Source: Gyrodactylus bullatarudis (lineage: Eukaryota; Platyhelminthes; Monogenea; Gyrodactylidea; Gyrodactylidae). Taken from it: 64,000 bases of DNA. The notes beneath the pieces were generated by a model. That model had not been told where the DNA came from and did no database searches. It worked only from the letters and a program-made list of their open reading frames with translations. Location of the stretch: contig SSNU01000792.1 of assembly GCA_012064415.1 (NCBI GenBank), forward strand, positions 186,001 through 250,000, read 5' to 3'. How positions within the stretch are numbered: the stretch's first letter is position 1; each line of letters starts with the position of its first letter. Below are positions 35,480-50,400 of the stretch, piece by piece. The position numbers and the translations under genes were made by a program.

Positions 35480-38400
35480 ATGGTTGCTAAAAGTGAAACA
35501 AAACCAGAAAGGTTAAGAGACATTTATAAGCTGAAAACACCAGATAAAACTCGGGATCATACTCCATCTTTTGTTCGTTCAACTTATCTTAGATCGAGTC
35601 TTGGAAATTTGACTTATGATGGTCTTGAATGTGAAGAGGATTATGACCTTTTGAGCAAAAATCAATCATTATCTCTAGGAAAGATTGAAAAAAAATCTAA
35701 TTCACGTGAAAGACCCGTCTTTAAATTTCCTTCGTGCAGTTTTATCAAACTCAACATAAATTGCCCTCTTGATTTAAGCTACTACGGAATTAATCTCGTC
35801 CCGTTTTTCAATGAAAAGTGAGTTTTTATCATTCTTTAAATTTTTCATTATCTTTTATGTATGATTACTTGTGAGTACTTGACACTGATCAATGATGAAC
35901 TTCATGTTCGAAATATTTGAATTCCCCCCTTTGCTTGTTTTTTATGGGCTACGAACAAAAGTTGGTCTGTAATAACGAATTTAATAAAATACAAAATATC
36001 TTTGACAAAAATATTGACCTCTATTTTTAAATGAAATATTTTGAGGACCAAGTAGAAAAAATCATGCTTGTTTACTGTTTTTTTCTACTTTTTCAGACTT
36101 AATCATCTTATTCTCAAGGGTGAAATATCGTATTGAGTCTATATAATTATTTCGGTCTATTGTAATCTCTTTTTGTAAACTATATGATAAAATAATACAA
36201 ATTTCATGAGTCATAAGATAAAGTTATCTTCAAAAAGAATGAGAAATTTCTCAATTTTTTATGATATTTCTCATATAACTATAATTTGAAAAGATTCTCG
36301 TTTCTATCACTCCTAACTGGATTTTTTAAATTTAACCCTCCATTAATCTGAATATTTTCGGCATGCAACGAAAAAAACTTGCTCAAAATTAAAATCCAAC
36401 CAAGTGAAATAAAACAAGGAAACAAGTTAGCCAATTTAATTTTGAGCTCACTCTACCGTATCAAAGTTCTAGTATGAAAAAAATTCAATAAAAATGATTA
36501 CCTTGATATGTATCAGTTTTCACCAATTATTAATTACTAATTAATAGCCAGATAATGTATGTAATCTTTATTGCTAAATTAGCAATGTTAATAATAATAA
36601 AAAAAATACTGCAATCATTTTTACAAAATAAGAACGAAACAAAAGACATGTACTTGAAGAATTTATGTGTTCTTATCTAATTCGACAGTATAGTTAAACA
36701 ATACATGAGTCATTGACTGAGTCTTGAACGATCATCATAGAGTCATATTTTTTCTTCAAAAGACATTCATTTATCTAAATGCACTACTTCTCAATAGATT
36801 CTTATTGATTGGAACAAGTTGATAAATATTTCTTTAAACATTTTTTTCATTTTTTTTCATTAGGAATGAGTGTACTGGAATTTCTGTGGTTTCTGACTCA
36901 AACAAAAGTGATATTAGTCTTTACGAAAATCGACGCCAGGAGAATTGTCCCCTACAAGTTTCCGACAAAATTACCTCTTACAATTCAGTTTTTTTGAATG
37001 ATGAAAATCTCAAATATAACGAGTGAGTTTGATATATATCAAATTCAAATATTGACAAAATACTCTGATAGATGTTATTTATTTATTTTGAAGATTTCTC
37101 AATGGTCTTTTACGGGTGCTTAACTCGAGTGAAATTGTGGAACTGGCTCTATCTAGACGCTCGAATAGCCTCACTAAAATGACCATCCCTAATACAACTA
37201 CTAGCAATGGCGAAGAGAGACTATCAAGAAGTCATAAAAAATTTACGCTTCCTTTAATAAAAGATAGCCAAAATGATTGTACAAATGGTCAGAGTGTAAC
37301 TCAACCTTCCTCCTTGACCCTGAAAACAGGTGATGTTTTTATTGTATTCTCTCATACATTTATAGAATTCTCAGTAGGATTTTGCAAAGTTACTCTTCTC
37401 AAGCATTATATTTATACTCACTGAGTAAATACAATATATATGTACTTTTTAATGAATACATTGAGGGTATATGAACTTGAATTGTGTACAGATAAATAGA
37501 ATAGAACTGGTAAGAGGAAAACACGCCCAATTCTGGATCGATCTATGTTATTAGAGCTCCAAGATAATAATAATCATTATTAATAATATTTATTCTTGGT
37601 ATAGAATAGAACAAGTTGATGCAAAAATAATAATTATTACACATAGTGATGTAAAATAGGCAGTGTGATAATAGAGAGATTTCCCAAATGACTTCCATTA
37701 ATTGGAGCTTTTTTTCTTTTCCCCTTGCATATTAATTTGAGGTAAATTTTGAGGCATTTTCCCCCCAAATTTATTTAGAATATGAGAGTTTTGAAAATTA
37801 AAATCCTTTCAAATGTTCCTCTATTAAAGAGATTATTTGACGTGTACTTTTAACTCTCCAAGTCTATTAGGAATAATAATAAATTATTTATTTCAAAAGG
37901 CATGTGTCAATTGCAGAGAGAATTCTTGTCCTCTCAGTTGCATTGCTTAGTTTGCCGATTTCCAGCTTGCATAACATGAATTGTATCTTTTTTCCATAAA
38001 TTCATGAATTCAATTACATCCTAAGTTTACTTGTGTTTCTCTACGTCTTTGCATTTGATCTTGACCCCTTAACACAAAGCCGTAGTTGTTATGAAGATGA
38101 AAAAATATTATTTTTACAAAAAACCTAAAAAAATTTCAATATGTATTATTTTTAGAAAATATAAAAATGATTTAAGAAAATTATTTTTATTCAATCATGT
38201 AATGAAAGCTTAATTTCCCTCTAGATTTTGATATGGATCCGATAGAGAGAATTGAATTTCTCGATCGTAGCTGGCTTAGTCCTGGGGTGGAAAATAGATC
38301 AAACAGTCAGATACCATTATATTCATCAAGTGAGTGGTAATTTTCCAATTATATCCTCATTAAATATTCAATGACCAAAGAGGTACTTTTTCTCCTTTCA

Positions 38401-41400
38401 CACATTGAATAATTAATCAGTACTCTTTTGAATTTCATCAGAAGGAAATATTTTTTCAGCAAATAGCCATCGAAGGAACCCTGATGGTCTAGTTTCTCCA
38501 TCCAACGTGATCTTTAATCCTCTCCGTCCCTCGCATTTTGGTTCATCATCCATACGAAAGTTGAAGAACCGATCTGAGGGTAAAACATTTGGCTATCTAA
38601 ACGGAAACAACTCGCAGTCTTCTTTTGAATTAAATTCCCCATCAAGTCTGAGAGGCTCCAAAAAAAGCATTGTAAGTTTGATTTATTATTACAAATAATT
38701 ACAAGAAAGAAATCTGGCACAAAATGAGCAGGTAAAAATAATTATTATTTCCTCTACTAAAGTTAGAAACAGTCGAATTAGTCGGATGCTGAAATTTACT
38801 ATCAACAAGTTGAGATTAATGAAGGGGGCGATAAAGAAGTGATTTTGAATAGTCTATTTTAGATCTAATATAAGCAATTACAGCCAGAAAATTATCTTGA
38901 TAAGAGGAATTTCTGAGGCTGTAACCTTTGCTGAATGTTACAGCTTCTTAATGGATCCCAACTTGACTAGTAGGAACGCGTTTCGTCCTCTTTTGGACTG
39001 CATTTTTCAAAAACTACATTTTCAAACTTTAAAAAAACGAGTTTTTTTTTCTTTTTGAAGAAATACCCATTTTTTGTAAGCCTTCATAAAAAATTTTATG
39101 CTTCTTATTCTTGTCCTGTTTCATGCTTCTTTGTCCGTCTCAAAAGATTTGGCATCAAATCTTATAAGAGAGTCAAGCTGTTTTTAAATCAATCTTGTAT
39201 AATTGTATTAATGCATACTTTTTTGTTGGGATCAATTGTAAATTGATTCTAATCCGATTCATTTTCATTGATTTTTGATTAATTAATTTTAAAAACAAAC
39301 CATCGAAATGAATGTAATCATGCTTAATTAGTCAGTGTAGTCGAAATAGAAAAATTGTTTTTTTTTTCCATTCAACATTTTGGAGTAATCTCTGATGGAT
39401 ATTGATTTTGTTTCTCAAAAAGAATTTTCCTATTTTAATGTTTATCGCTCTGTCTTGGTCTCCTTATTCCATTCTCATCTCATTTTACGCAGAGATATGC
39501 TCTCTGTACAAATCATTTTATCCCGTCTTGTCAAGTTTTTCAGAGAATTGCTAAGTTTAGCATCAGGCATCAAGTTTCAAATCGATATCCTGCAAAAATC
39601 CGAGATTTGATCCTGAAAAACTTTTTTTTTATTTTTTAAATTTCCTTTTAGCTTGAATTACATATCAGAATTTTGCATAATCCAGATTTTTTTCATTAGT
39701 TTCATTTAATAATTATTAATCAGTGTATTGAAAAATCAAGCCTTTTTCCATCCGATTATACATGAGCCATGTGTTATCATCATAACTGGCTGTCGAATTT
39801 TTGCCAGAAACCAAAATGTGCCATCACTCATTTTCCAATAGATTCCTTGATGTTTAATTTTTTACGAGACATCTCTCCGATGGAGAGGAACATGTCAGAA
39901 TTATAGAAATATTATACACTAGACGGTTATTAGTGCAAGGAATCAGTGGAATTATTTGGTTGTCATGGCTATGAATCTTGATAAGAAACTCTTCTCTTCT
40001 CTTGCAATCAAATTTCAATGATTTTGATTATTGATACATTTATTTATTTCTTCTTTTGCTTATCCAACTTTCATACTTTTGTAATGAAACGGAACCTCTC
40101 TTTTTTCTAGAAAGATGTAAACAGTTTTAATACCAGAGCGATTGGTGAGACGATCGAAGTAAACCTGATCAAGGATCATGTCAATGGATTCGGTTTCAGA
40201 CTTGTCTCACGAGAGAGTCTAATCGATGGAGAGGAACCAGTCTTTGTCAATCAAATTACCCTCAATGGTCCTGCTGATCTTGATAAAACCCTAAAAGTGA
40301 GTCGTCTTCATTTGCATCTTGATGTTGTAAATTTTTTCAAAAATTCACAATTTTTATAAAACTAAAGTTTATCTAAATTCAATAAATCCTCTTGTCTTGG
40401 AATTAAAAGAATCTTGAGAGTCTGTAGTAATTTTTTATTGATTAAAATCTTGTCCAGAGCCATGCTTTACATCCAAAGTTACATCTTTGTTATTCATGAA
40501 TATTTATGATCATGAGTAGAACACCATGATACTTTCTTTTTTAGTATTGATAACAATGTTTTATAAGAATAATATGGTCATTTTTCAAATTTCGATTTGA
40601 CCCCAAATTCCTAACTTTTTGAACTTTTACCGGAAACTTTTTATAAATTTGAAAGTGTAAGGATGGTCATTTAGTAGGGGGAGTAGAGGAGTAGTTTCAA
40701 CCTCATATAGTTTTAAAAAACGAGAATTTTTCAAATCGCCGCTCAATTTTTACTAAGCAATAACTCGAAATCCAGAATATCTTGACCATTACTTAGGTTT
40801 TCTCTTCCAAAAATAGTAATCTTATCAATGATAAGTTATCATAGAGGACCTTCACAGTAAATTCCGTTGTTTTATCATTTAGCTGACCACCTTCCCACTT
40901 TCAGTTCGAAAAATTAGGAGTTTGGCGTCAAATTTGAAAAATTACCACAATTTTCTTGAAAATAATTTTTTTATTCTTATAGTAAAAAGTAAAAGTAGGC
41001 CCAATGATCTGGAAAATCTCATTGTCCATTAGAATTCTTTTCTAAAGGACTTTTTAAAAATTTTTTTGGCTCTATTTACATATAACCCTTTAACTTCTAT
41101 TAGCTACGGAATATTTTGATGAAGTGGAATTATGTAGCAGGAAGATCATTAATACAGGCTTCATCTCATTATTATTTACTATTGAAAACTAAAATTATCT
41201 GGGTTTTGAGCTTTTCATCTCTCACCATGACATTTTTCTTTACTAGAAACGTACTGAAAATGATCAAGTGGCATTTGTAGAAATGTAAAATTCTTCTCAT
41301 CAATGTAGACTCTACAGAGCTTATGATAATTATCTTGAATAATGTACATATTCTCTTAATGGAAAAATACATCAATCTAACTGGTGTAACATTTTTTTCT

Positions 41401-44400
41401 TCTCTTACTTTCTACTACTCTCTCATGCTCAATTTATTCCAGAGTTTTCTTATACAACGACAATTTTCGCATTCTCTCTCTCTTTACATATAGTGATTTT
41501 TCACTTTGCTCACTTTTTATGCATTACATATTATGCATCTTTCTAACTCACTCTCTCTCTCTCTCTCTCTGGCTATTATTATACATAAAACATGGTGTAT
41601 ATTGCGTATACCTAATTGGTAGTGATGTTTTATTATTATAGAACTTGAAAAGTAAACAATACATTATATATATATCATGTATATCATGTATATATAGGCT
41701 ATAGAATATATTCACTTAGTGAGAGAGAAGAAGAAGAATGAAAGAGGGTAATTCTCATTAACTCACACATAAAATGTTTAGTTTGATCAATGCTTAATAA
41801 GAGTGTACAGTGTAAAATGAATTTACATAACTCGATAAATGAAGAAAAAAGACTTTAAAACAAGAGAGTAATTGATAATGTTCAAGGTATCGATTTGTTT
41901 AATTTATCAATAGATACTGCATAAAAACCTGTGTTCGTAAACAGTGTAACAATGATTTATTCATAAATTTGATCAAACCCCTTATGTTTAAATAAATACT
42001 GAATGAGCAATACACTGTATTGCCAATAAAGAGTTGGTGTTTAACTACAGTATAACAATGGTATACGTTCTTTGGAAAAGTCTCCATCATTATCAGTGTA
42101 CACCAAGTTGATAGTATGATTTTTACAAAATTCTCAATTTTTTCATCAAAAAATCGAATTAAAACCAAATTCCCATTTAAAATTTTTTTTGTTGATTTCA
42201 AAGCGACAAAGTGATCAAAAGTGGATCACAATAAGACAAGGAAACCTTTTGCTAATATATAAGTGTTTAGGAACTCGTTCATTTAAATTTCATTGATCTT
42301 CAAGCACTTCCCTTGTGTTATTGTAACCCTAAAAATCAAATCAGATTTGAAATACAGTATGCCATAATTTTCTCAAAAATTATTCTCTTCTTTTAAACTC
42401 TATTTCTTGATGAAAAAATTGAGAATGCTCATAATGACAGCTTTAGTTCAAAAGGTAGTTTGATTGCTTTCATTAATATTCTGTGAGCAATTTACTTGTC
42501 TAGGAATATTGCTACTCTAAAAATCAATTTTCTTTGGCATACTCTTTAACATACTTTCTAGGCTAGAATTACTAGAATAAGAGATTTAATCTATGATTAA
42601 TGTATCTCAGAATTGTTCTCCTATTCAATGTAAAGTTTACACTTTTCTTTCAGATTGGTGATCGTATTATAAAACTGGACAATTACAATGTCAAGAATTT
42701 CCAAGAATGCATTGATCGTCTCAAGGCTAAAGGACCGAATGATTCTGTTACCTTGGTGATATCACGTCATAAAGATGACGATGAAAACAGTGAAAATGCT
42801 AATGAGAATAGCCAGGATTTCAACAACAACAATGATACCAGTAGTAGCCTGAATAATGGCAAGACAACACCAAGACACTCTGACACTAGAAAAAATTATG
42901 TAAGTTTTCATAATTTTTTTTCATCACCAAAATCAGAAAATCCATAACCTAACCAAAATAATTATGCTGATTCTGAATCTGAATACCTTTTTGAAAGGCG
43001 ACTTGTCATATAAAATATATAATTATATTTAGAGGTTAAAATAGGCATTTTTGGCTCTAAAACCAGTTATCTTCTAAACTTAAAGAGATATCGAGTAGGC
43101 GATATTGCATATTTATAATCTACAGCTATTGTTTTACGATAGAAAGTTATTTCATTTTTCCTAAGGCATCAGCAAATAGGTTTTAAAGGAAACGTTCTAA
43201 ATATTTTTTAAATATTCGACCATATTTTCAAAAAATCACCCTCCCTTCAAATAACTTTGGTTAGCACTAGTTAAAAGCTATCTTTATGAATTATACTTAT
43301 TCGTGTAGCTTAATAAATTTCCTTTTCTTAATGAGTGGTGAAAAAAGTATTTCAAGTATCCTTCAGTTCAAGATATCGCTCACTGGTGGTACAACGGGGC
43401 ATGAAGGGTTAATTTAATGCTCATCTTGTTTTTCTATTACAGTTATGCGAATTAAAATTGGAAAAAATCAGTAAAATTAACAATATCTTGGTAATATTTA
43501 GAGCTGCGAAAATGCCATTTTTGCCATTTTTAAAGCAGAGCAAGAAATTTTATTTCCTTTATTTTCGTAGTATCAGAAATTTCATGAGTTGAAGCATAAG
43601 CCGGGAATTTTTGCCAGTTTTTTGCCATGTTAAATTTAATGCCCCCTTTTTTCAAATTTTAAGCCCTTTTTAGCCCTAATCAAGGTTGTCACTAAGATAG
43701 TTTTCGATACAAAATCATTGATAAAAAACAATCCGAAGGCTTAAAATTCTATTTCATCTTCGTGAAATCTCCAAGCCCTGTCTGATTCATGTAAAAATAT
43801 CATTGGTCATTCAACCAAATTTCACATCTATATATGTTACTCGTACTATTTGGTCAGACATATCATGTCAAGTCATACAATCAAAAAGAATATTTTGGCT
43901 CATCCCGAGCATGAGTTGACAAAAATTCCAGGAACTATTTTCTGTAAACACTGTGGCTCTGAGTTCAAAGGAACTTAAAAAGATCATATTGACCGCTATA
44001 GTGATACGAAGAAGCACCGTAAACTTATTGAAGAAAAGTCAACTATTAGGCCAATTCAATTCACAAGGAATTTATCGAATAGAATTATCGCCGAAGGTTT
44101 TTTGAAATCTGGAATCCCATTGAATAAATTAGAAGATGCCAATAAAAATATAGATCAATAAATTTTATGAAATTTTTCCAAAGCTGATCGTTTTTAACTG
44201 AAACTACTTGAAAGTAGCGTGTGCCATTTTGCCACTTTTTGCCACAAATCTTTTCAAAAAAAGCCCTTTTTAATTGAAATTTAAGCCCGATTTCAGCAGC
44301 TCTAGTAATATTATTTTATTTGGTCAATAAAAATTTCTATTTTTTGCTGTTGACCTCAAACAATATTGAGTACTCGAGAGTTTAACCTCAATCTATAGAA

Positions 44401-47400
44401 AAACCCTCTTGATCAAGTGTTATTTATCTTAAAAGTTAAAATTCAATGTTTCATAAATCATAATTGTAGATCCAAGTCCGCTTTCTGGTGGAATACAAAG
44501 AGCCGAAAGATCTAACAAAGCAACTCGGCATATCTTTGAACTGGTTCGATAATAAAGATGAAGCTGAAAAGTTTGAACAAATCCAATTCATACAATCTGG
44601 CTTTTATATTACCAAAGTAGTTCCAAACTCTCTCATATGCTCATCAAATGACTCAAGTGATTGTGAACTGAAACCGGGTGATCTCTTGTCAATAATTAAT
44701 AATATCAGCTTGGCCAATCTAAAGACGCAAAAGGAGACCCTGACTAAAATAACCCAACTCATCGAGGAAACGCACACAATTTTTAAAGAAAATATAAGGA
44801 CATCGTTTATAAGTAATAATGCAGAAATCGATCCAGTTGTTTTATTCCTCACCTTTAAACGACCAAAAATGTATAATCAAAATGATAGAAAAGGATCTTC
44901 TCGTTCTATATCAAGTCCTCCCATATCCAAGAGGATACGAGATAGGTAAGTTTCAATTTAGTAAAGATAACTCGTTGACTCTACCTTTATTTACAATCCT
45001 ACTCTGAAAATGTAACAATTGAGATTTCTCAAAACTTTAAATATCTGGCTAATTAAATCCTGAAATATTGGGTTAAAGGAGCTTTAATTTTATCCCTCGT
45101 CTCTTTCCCCATTTTTGTAAATCATTCAAAAAAACTCTTCGAATTTATTTTTAGGGACTACGTTTCAAGATCAGAGATGAATAGTCCCCTTGATGAAGTA
45201 CTGAATCAGAATGCATTTGTACGTGATGGGCCTGGACGAAAGTCAATGTCTAGTAAACGACCTATTGGCATGACAAAGGAGGAAATCCAGAATATTCGCA
45301 ACAACCTTTACGATCATATGATGACTGAAGGTAATTTCATTGTGATAACTTGAATTTCCTTGGGTACTATATATGCTTGATAATTTTATGTCTAAATAAT
45401 CCCCATTTATTAGATCAATATAGGGCATATAGAACAATGCCAAACATTTCTAGATCCCGTCAACTTCGGGGTTATCGAAGGACTCCTCTAGACTTGAAAT
45501 TATCTAATGGTTATCTTACACCAAAGGGTACGCTAATCTTTGAATTCTTCATGCATACTGGTTTTTATATAAAGTTGTTAACCGCGTATTTATCTCATCT
45601 CCATGTAATCGCCCATAATACAAATTATAATTTCTAACTTGATGTTGATTATTCTTAATGATTATGGTGAAAATAATGATTCCTTTACTCCTCTTTAAAT
45701 AAATCCACTGTAAGTTTTCATGCTGATTCCTAATCTATGCTCAGGATTTTCATATCTTACAAGGTCTGACTATAATTGGGGTACAAAACGAAATTTGCAA
45801 AAACATGCATCACAAAAGTTGAATTTTAAGAGGAGTTTAAACAACTTTATCCATGTGAAATATGTACCGTTTAAAATACGGAAAATTTACTCATATTTAT
45901 CTAAGTATTTATCCTTTATCGTGTTCGAAAAGCATTCAAAATTGCGGGAAAAGTTGAAAAATAATAAATCTATGTTATTCCTGGTCTCGAAGTTTTTAAG
46001 CTCTATTCAAATTTGCTTTTCACTGAATTTTAATTCACTCAACCCTGATTGGTTCAATGAATAAAACACTCACATATTTGGAATCAGCATGAGAATTTAT
46101 ATAAGAATTTTTATATCTCGATAAAAGATTGTAAAAATATTTTACCCCCAGAGTATTTATAGAACAGGCCACAAGAGAGCATGCAATAGATGAATAAGCG
46201 AGATCTTAAATTCATCAGACGGAATCGTGAATCTTATTCAATTTTCTCTTCTGTAGAGATATCGAATGCCAATTTAAAGTCTCCTCTGTTCTCTTTAGAT
46301 TCAGTCTTATTCTGTTTTTTTTTAAATTGGTTCTTCTTCGTCTTTAGCAAATTATTCGTTCTCTTGTAGTCAGGAGAAAATTGACTCAAAAAATTTATTG
46401 ATTCTAGTATTATTAGTATTCTTATTTGACCTAGTTATTATTTCAGACAAGTTTTATTGTTGTGGTAAATCTTTTTTACCAGAAATTTTTGCTTACATAA
46501 AACATTAGACATAGAATACCAATCAATTAACCTTAGAGTTCGATAGACGATTATAACAAATGACTGATTTATTCTTATTATTTAACCCTTTTGTAATTGA
46601 ATTCCCTTGATTTCTCTCTAATGCTCAGCTTGAATCTTGCAACAACACCAACATAAAAAACCAAGTAATTGTCGAAATTTTATATTTTGTTTTTCATAAT
46701 TTAGATCAAATTACCCGTCGTTCATCAGACATTGAACCAATCAGAGAGATTGACGAGAAAAGAAAGTATATTTTTTCCCCGTGTGTGATCCTGGCGTATT
46801 TCTTAATTGCATCCTCGCTAAGAACAACTCTTGATCTATACATGTTACAAAAATGTATTTTAAGCATTAAATTTATATCAGAAAAAGATTCTCAAAAGGG
46901 ATGCCCAAAATCTCAAAGAGTCTTTCAGATAAATTTTCCCATCTGCTTTTGACATCTTTGTAGCATGTATGGAAATGTATTTTCCTTGTATGATTAACTA
47001 ACCTGGCTTATGTATAATTTTTCCAACCTTGCAATCATCATCTTCAAATGTTCAAACCCCTTTTTTTGTCTGTGTCCTCTTCAAAGCTATACACTAAAAT
47101 ACATCTTGAAAGTTATTTGTGCGCAATTAATCTGCTAGTAGAAATTTAAGACACCAACCAAAGCAAAACTAAACTAATACTAAGTGGCTTAGATTTCCTC
47201 TCAGAAATCAATTATCTTCACTCTTTTTCTACTTAATAATCTAGATCAAGTTTTAAAATCTTTGGTTACATTTTTCTATTTGAAATCAGGAATATTAGAG
47301 TATGGTTAAGATGAAATCAGAATTTATTGCTTAGGTTTGATAACTCGTCCATCTTTTTCGTATTCTAATCATCTAGTTGAAATTTTTTTTTACTTGAATC

Positions 47401-50400
47401 AAGAAAAAAAATGAAAATCTGTCCTGATAGTTGATAGAAAATTGAAACAAGTAAAATTCATATTTATTTTACTGCTCAAGTCTTAAAATATTTTATTTCA
47501 ACGAGTTTCCCAACCAGGCCTAATTCCAACAAATTGATTGTTCTTTCCAAATCTATAGTCATCCATCATGAATTACCAAACTCAAATCCATCCCCAGTCC
47601 AATCTTCAAATGCGAGAAATTGTTCCAACTTTGGAAAAATCCTTCATTTTCTCACAGGTATCATTCTTGTTGAATTAAATATACAGAGGTAGATTAGTTC
47701 CTTCTCTTCGTCATCAAGATATGCGTCATAGCAATTGATACTTACCATGCATAGCATATACACATTGAAAGAATTCTCCCCATCCATTTAGACGTATGCA
47801 TTTTTAAAACACTACCACTACTACTAATGATCATATTTAAAATCTTAATTTTAAATTTACAAGAATGATTCTTAATTTTTCTCCAGATTTGCTTTAGAGA
47901 ACATGATTCATTTTTTCTCCTTTCATTTTAATTATACATTTATTATTTTCCACCTCACATGTCCGCAAGTCTAACCCGATAAATCTATCTAATTAGTTAA
48001 TGAGAAAATCATTTGAATTCTCCTGTTACTAATTTTTATAAATTTTTCATCATCCTGTTCCATCCCTACACAATTTGAATTTATTTTACAAGCGAAAAGT
48101 TACTCATTCCTCCACATAGAGGTTTCTGTCATTTCTGTCCAAGTAATTCTCTCTCCAGTCACGATTGTAGTCTGATCAAAATCTGTTTAGTTTCCTGAGT
48201 GAAAATCAATGATCAAGGCACTTGTTCCAGTCTTAAATTCCATTCGTGTCTAAATCAAATTGGATTGTCTGAAAAATTATCCATTGTTGTTAATTTCATC
48301 TTTCTTTCCAAGTACACTGACCAAATTCTATGTAGAGTTGATTGATATTGAGTTGTGAATCCATAATTTCAACTAAAATCTCAAGATATTTTTTTCAAGA
48401 GCTCAAAATTATCCATTTTTCAAAGGGAATTGAAAATTTGACAAATTTCCTTCAATGAGTTCATCTCAGTACCGTGTAAAATTTCGATTTACTGCTATAA
48501 AAGTGTTAAAATTTTGATAATCTATAATTAGCGAGTCTTTTGGCTTGTATTGGTCTATCTGTAGAAAAAGAAAGACCAACACCTTTCTCTCCCCTTTATA
48601 GGCAAGAATTAGAGAAACCGATTTTTTGAAAATTAAAATCATTTTACCAAAATTTTGTATGTTTTTTGGCTTATAAATACAGTAACCTTTGTGAATATGA
48701 ATTCATCAGTGAGTTTTTCAATGATTTAGCTCGGGGAAAATTCACAGTTTTCCTTAATGTACATATTACACCTGATTACAATGTACTTCAAAAAGCATTT
48801 TTACAATCAGACCTTTAAATGACACCGTTTAACCTTATAGGTGAAGTTAAGATTGAAACAGACGTCCCTCCACCGTTACCCTTGAGGATACGTAGTCCAG
48901 AACCGAAAATGCCTCAGACTCCAATTCCATCCACTCCTACAAGTCAATACACCAACAATGGTCCTCAACTGCCAGTTAGAAATAAAAGCCCAAATCCATA
49001 TTCTTCCCCTATCAGAATTAAGGGAGTTATTCCAGAAACCAGAAACTCGAGTAAGAGTAAACCGAGAAGCTCCATTTTTGACTTTGTCAAGTGAGTTTTG
49101 ATAATGGCCGTTTCGAATACTTTTTAACGAAGAAAAAATATAGAATTTTTATATATCTACCTTGGAGTAGTTACGCAAATGAATTATGAAATATTTTGTC
49201 TGTATCAAAATATTCTTTTTGACAACATTCACAGGATTTAGAAGACGGGTGGATATTGAACAATAAAGCTCTTATTTCCCCTGCTCTCATCAGACTCTTA
49301 AACTGGCTTAATATTTATCATCCAAACTCTTCATATCCGCATGAGAAGTACCCCAGATTAGTTTCCAAATCGTCAGACAAAATGAAAAATAAATCAAAAA
49401 ATTGTGCAACTAAAAATCAAGGGATCAAAAGATAAAGATGTAGAGAGCGGTTTCATCTAGAAAACCATCTCAAGAAAAGATGTTTCATTATTTTATGGAT
49501 AAATATCAAGCCGGTGTAAGAGTCTGATGTGAACCAGTGAAGTAGAAGCTTTATTCAATATTCTCACCCTTCTTCTACAAATCCTCTAAGAAATGAATAT
49601 TCCTACTGATACAGACAAAATGTTTATAGATGCTACCCGGCTCTACTTCCCACCAAATAAAATATTTATATTTAGGCGTAATGAAGAGTGAGTTAATGAT
49701 GCGTAACATCTCTCGTCCTTCTGATGCTTTTTTCTTCTACACAGTTCTTATTTCACAGTTTTCTTTCATTATCTTCAAGTACAACTCTATTGATGACATA
49801 AATTCATCACAAATCTATTACAGATTTTATTCACATTTTTCATGTTCAATACTCTTTTACTTTTTGAAAGATCTTCAAATAACTAAGTGGGTCTTTTTCA
49901 TCTCACCATCAGAAATTGGAATTAATTAAATGAAAACTTGATTTAAAAATCTAAACAAAACTATCCTTTTTTATTACAGTTCATTATTAAATCTTTTCGA
50001 AACTGGTTGAAGATAACCATGCAAATTTTAAAATCTGATCTGTTACCCATAAGGTTCAGTTATCATATTTCTTTGACTTTTCCTTTTCTCTCTAGATGCT
50101 AAGCGACTGAAGTGATATTAATGAAAATGAAGCATTAGCCTTTTTAAATACTATTAAAATATCCTTCATTTATGCCATGTATGCAACTTTAATGTATCGA
50201 GTTAAAGTAAGATTTTGAGTTCTCATTTGTTCTCATGAGTTGAAACGTACCTACAGATTTTCATCTTTCTCCCGTAAATACTTTCGATTGTACCTGTATC
50301 GGAACTTCTAGGTTAGGTTTATTATTTTACTCCCCAAAATTTACCGTCTTTTCTTGGATGGGAAACTTTTTGTACCCAGGGAGAGTTAAAGCGATTCAGA

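Noticed and set aside
41172..42201. Minus-strand open frames in par-3 intron 6
   Set aside because: AT-rich intronic sequence with no recognisable domain.
45720..46064. Open frame of 114 codons after par-3 exon 10
   Set aside because: Basic/aromatic random-like sequence, no motif, no appropriate splice borders.
46706..46768. Exon-like stretch DQITRRSSDIEPIREIDEK in par-3
   Set aside because: Entry phase fits but exit phase 2 leads to immediate stops in the next candidate exons; may be a rarely used exon but is not supportable.
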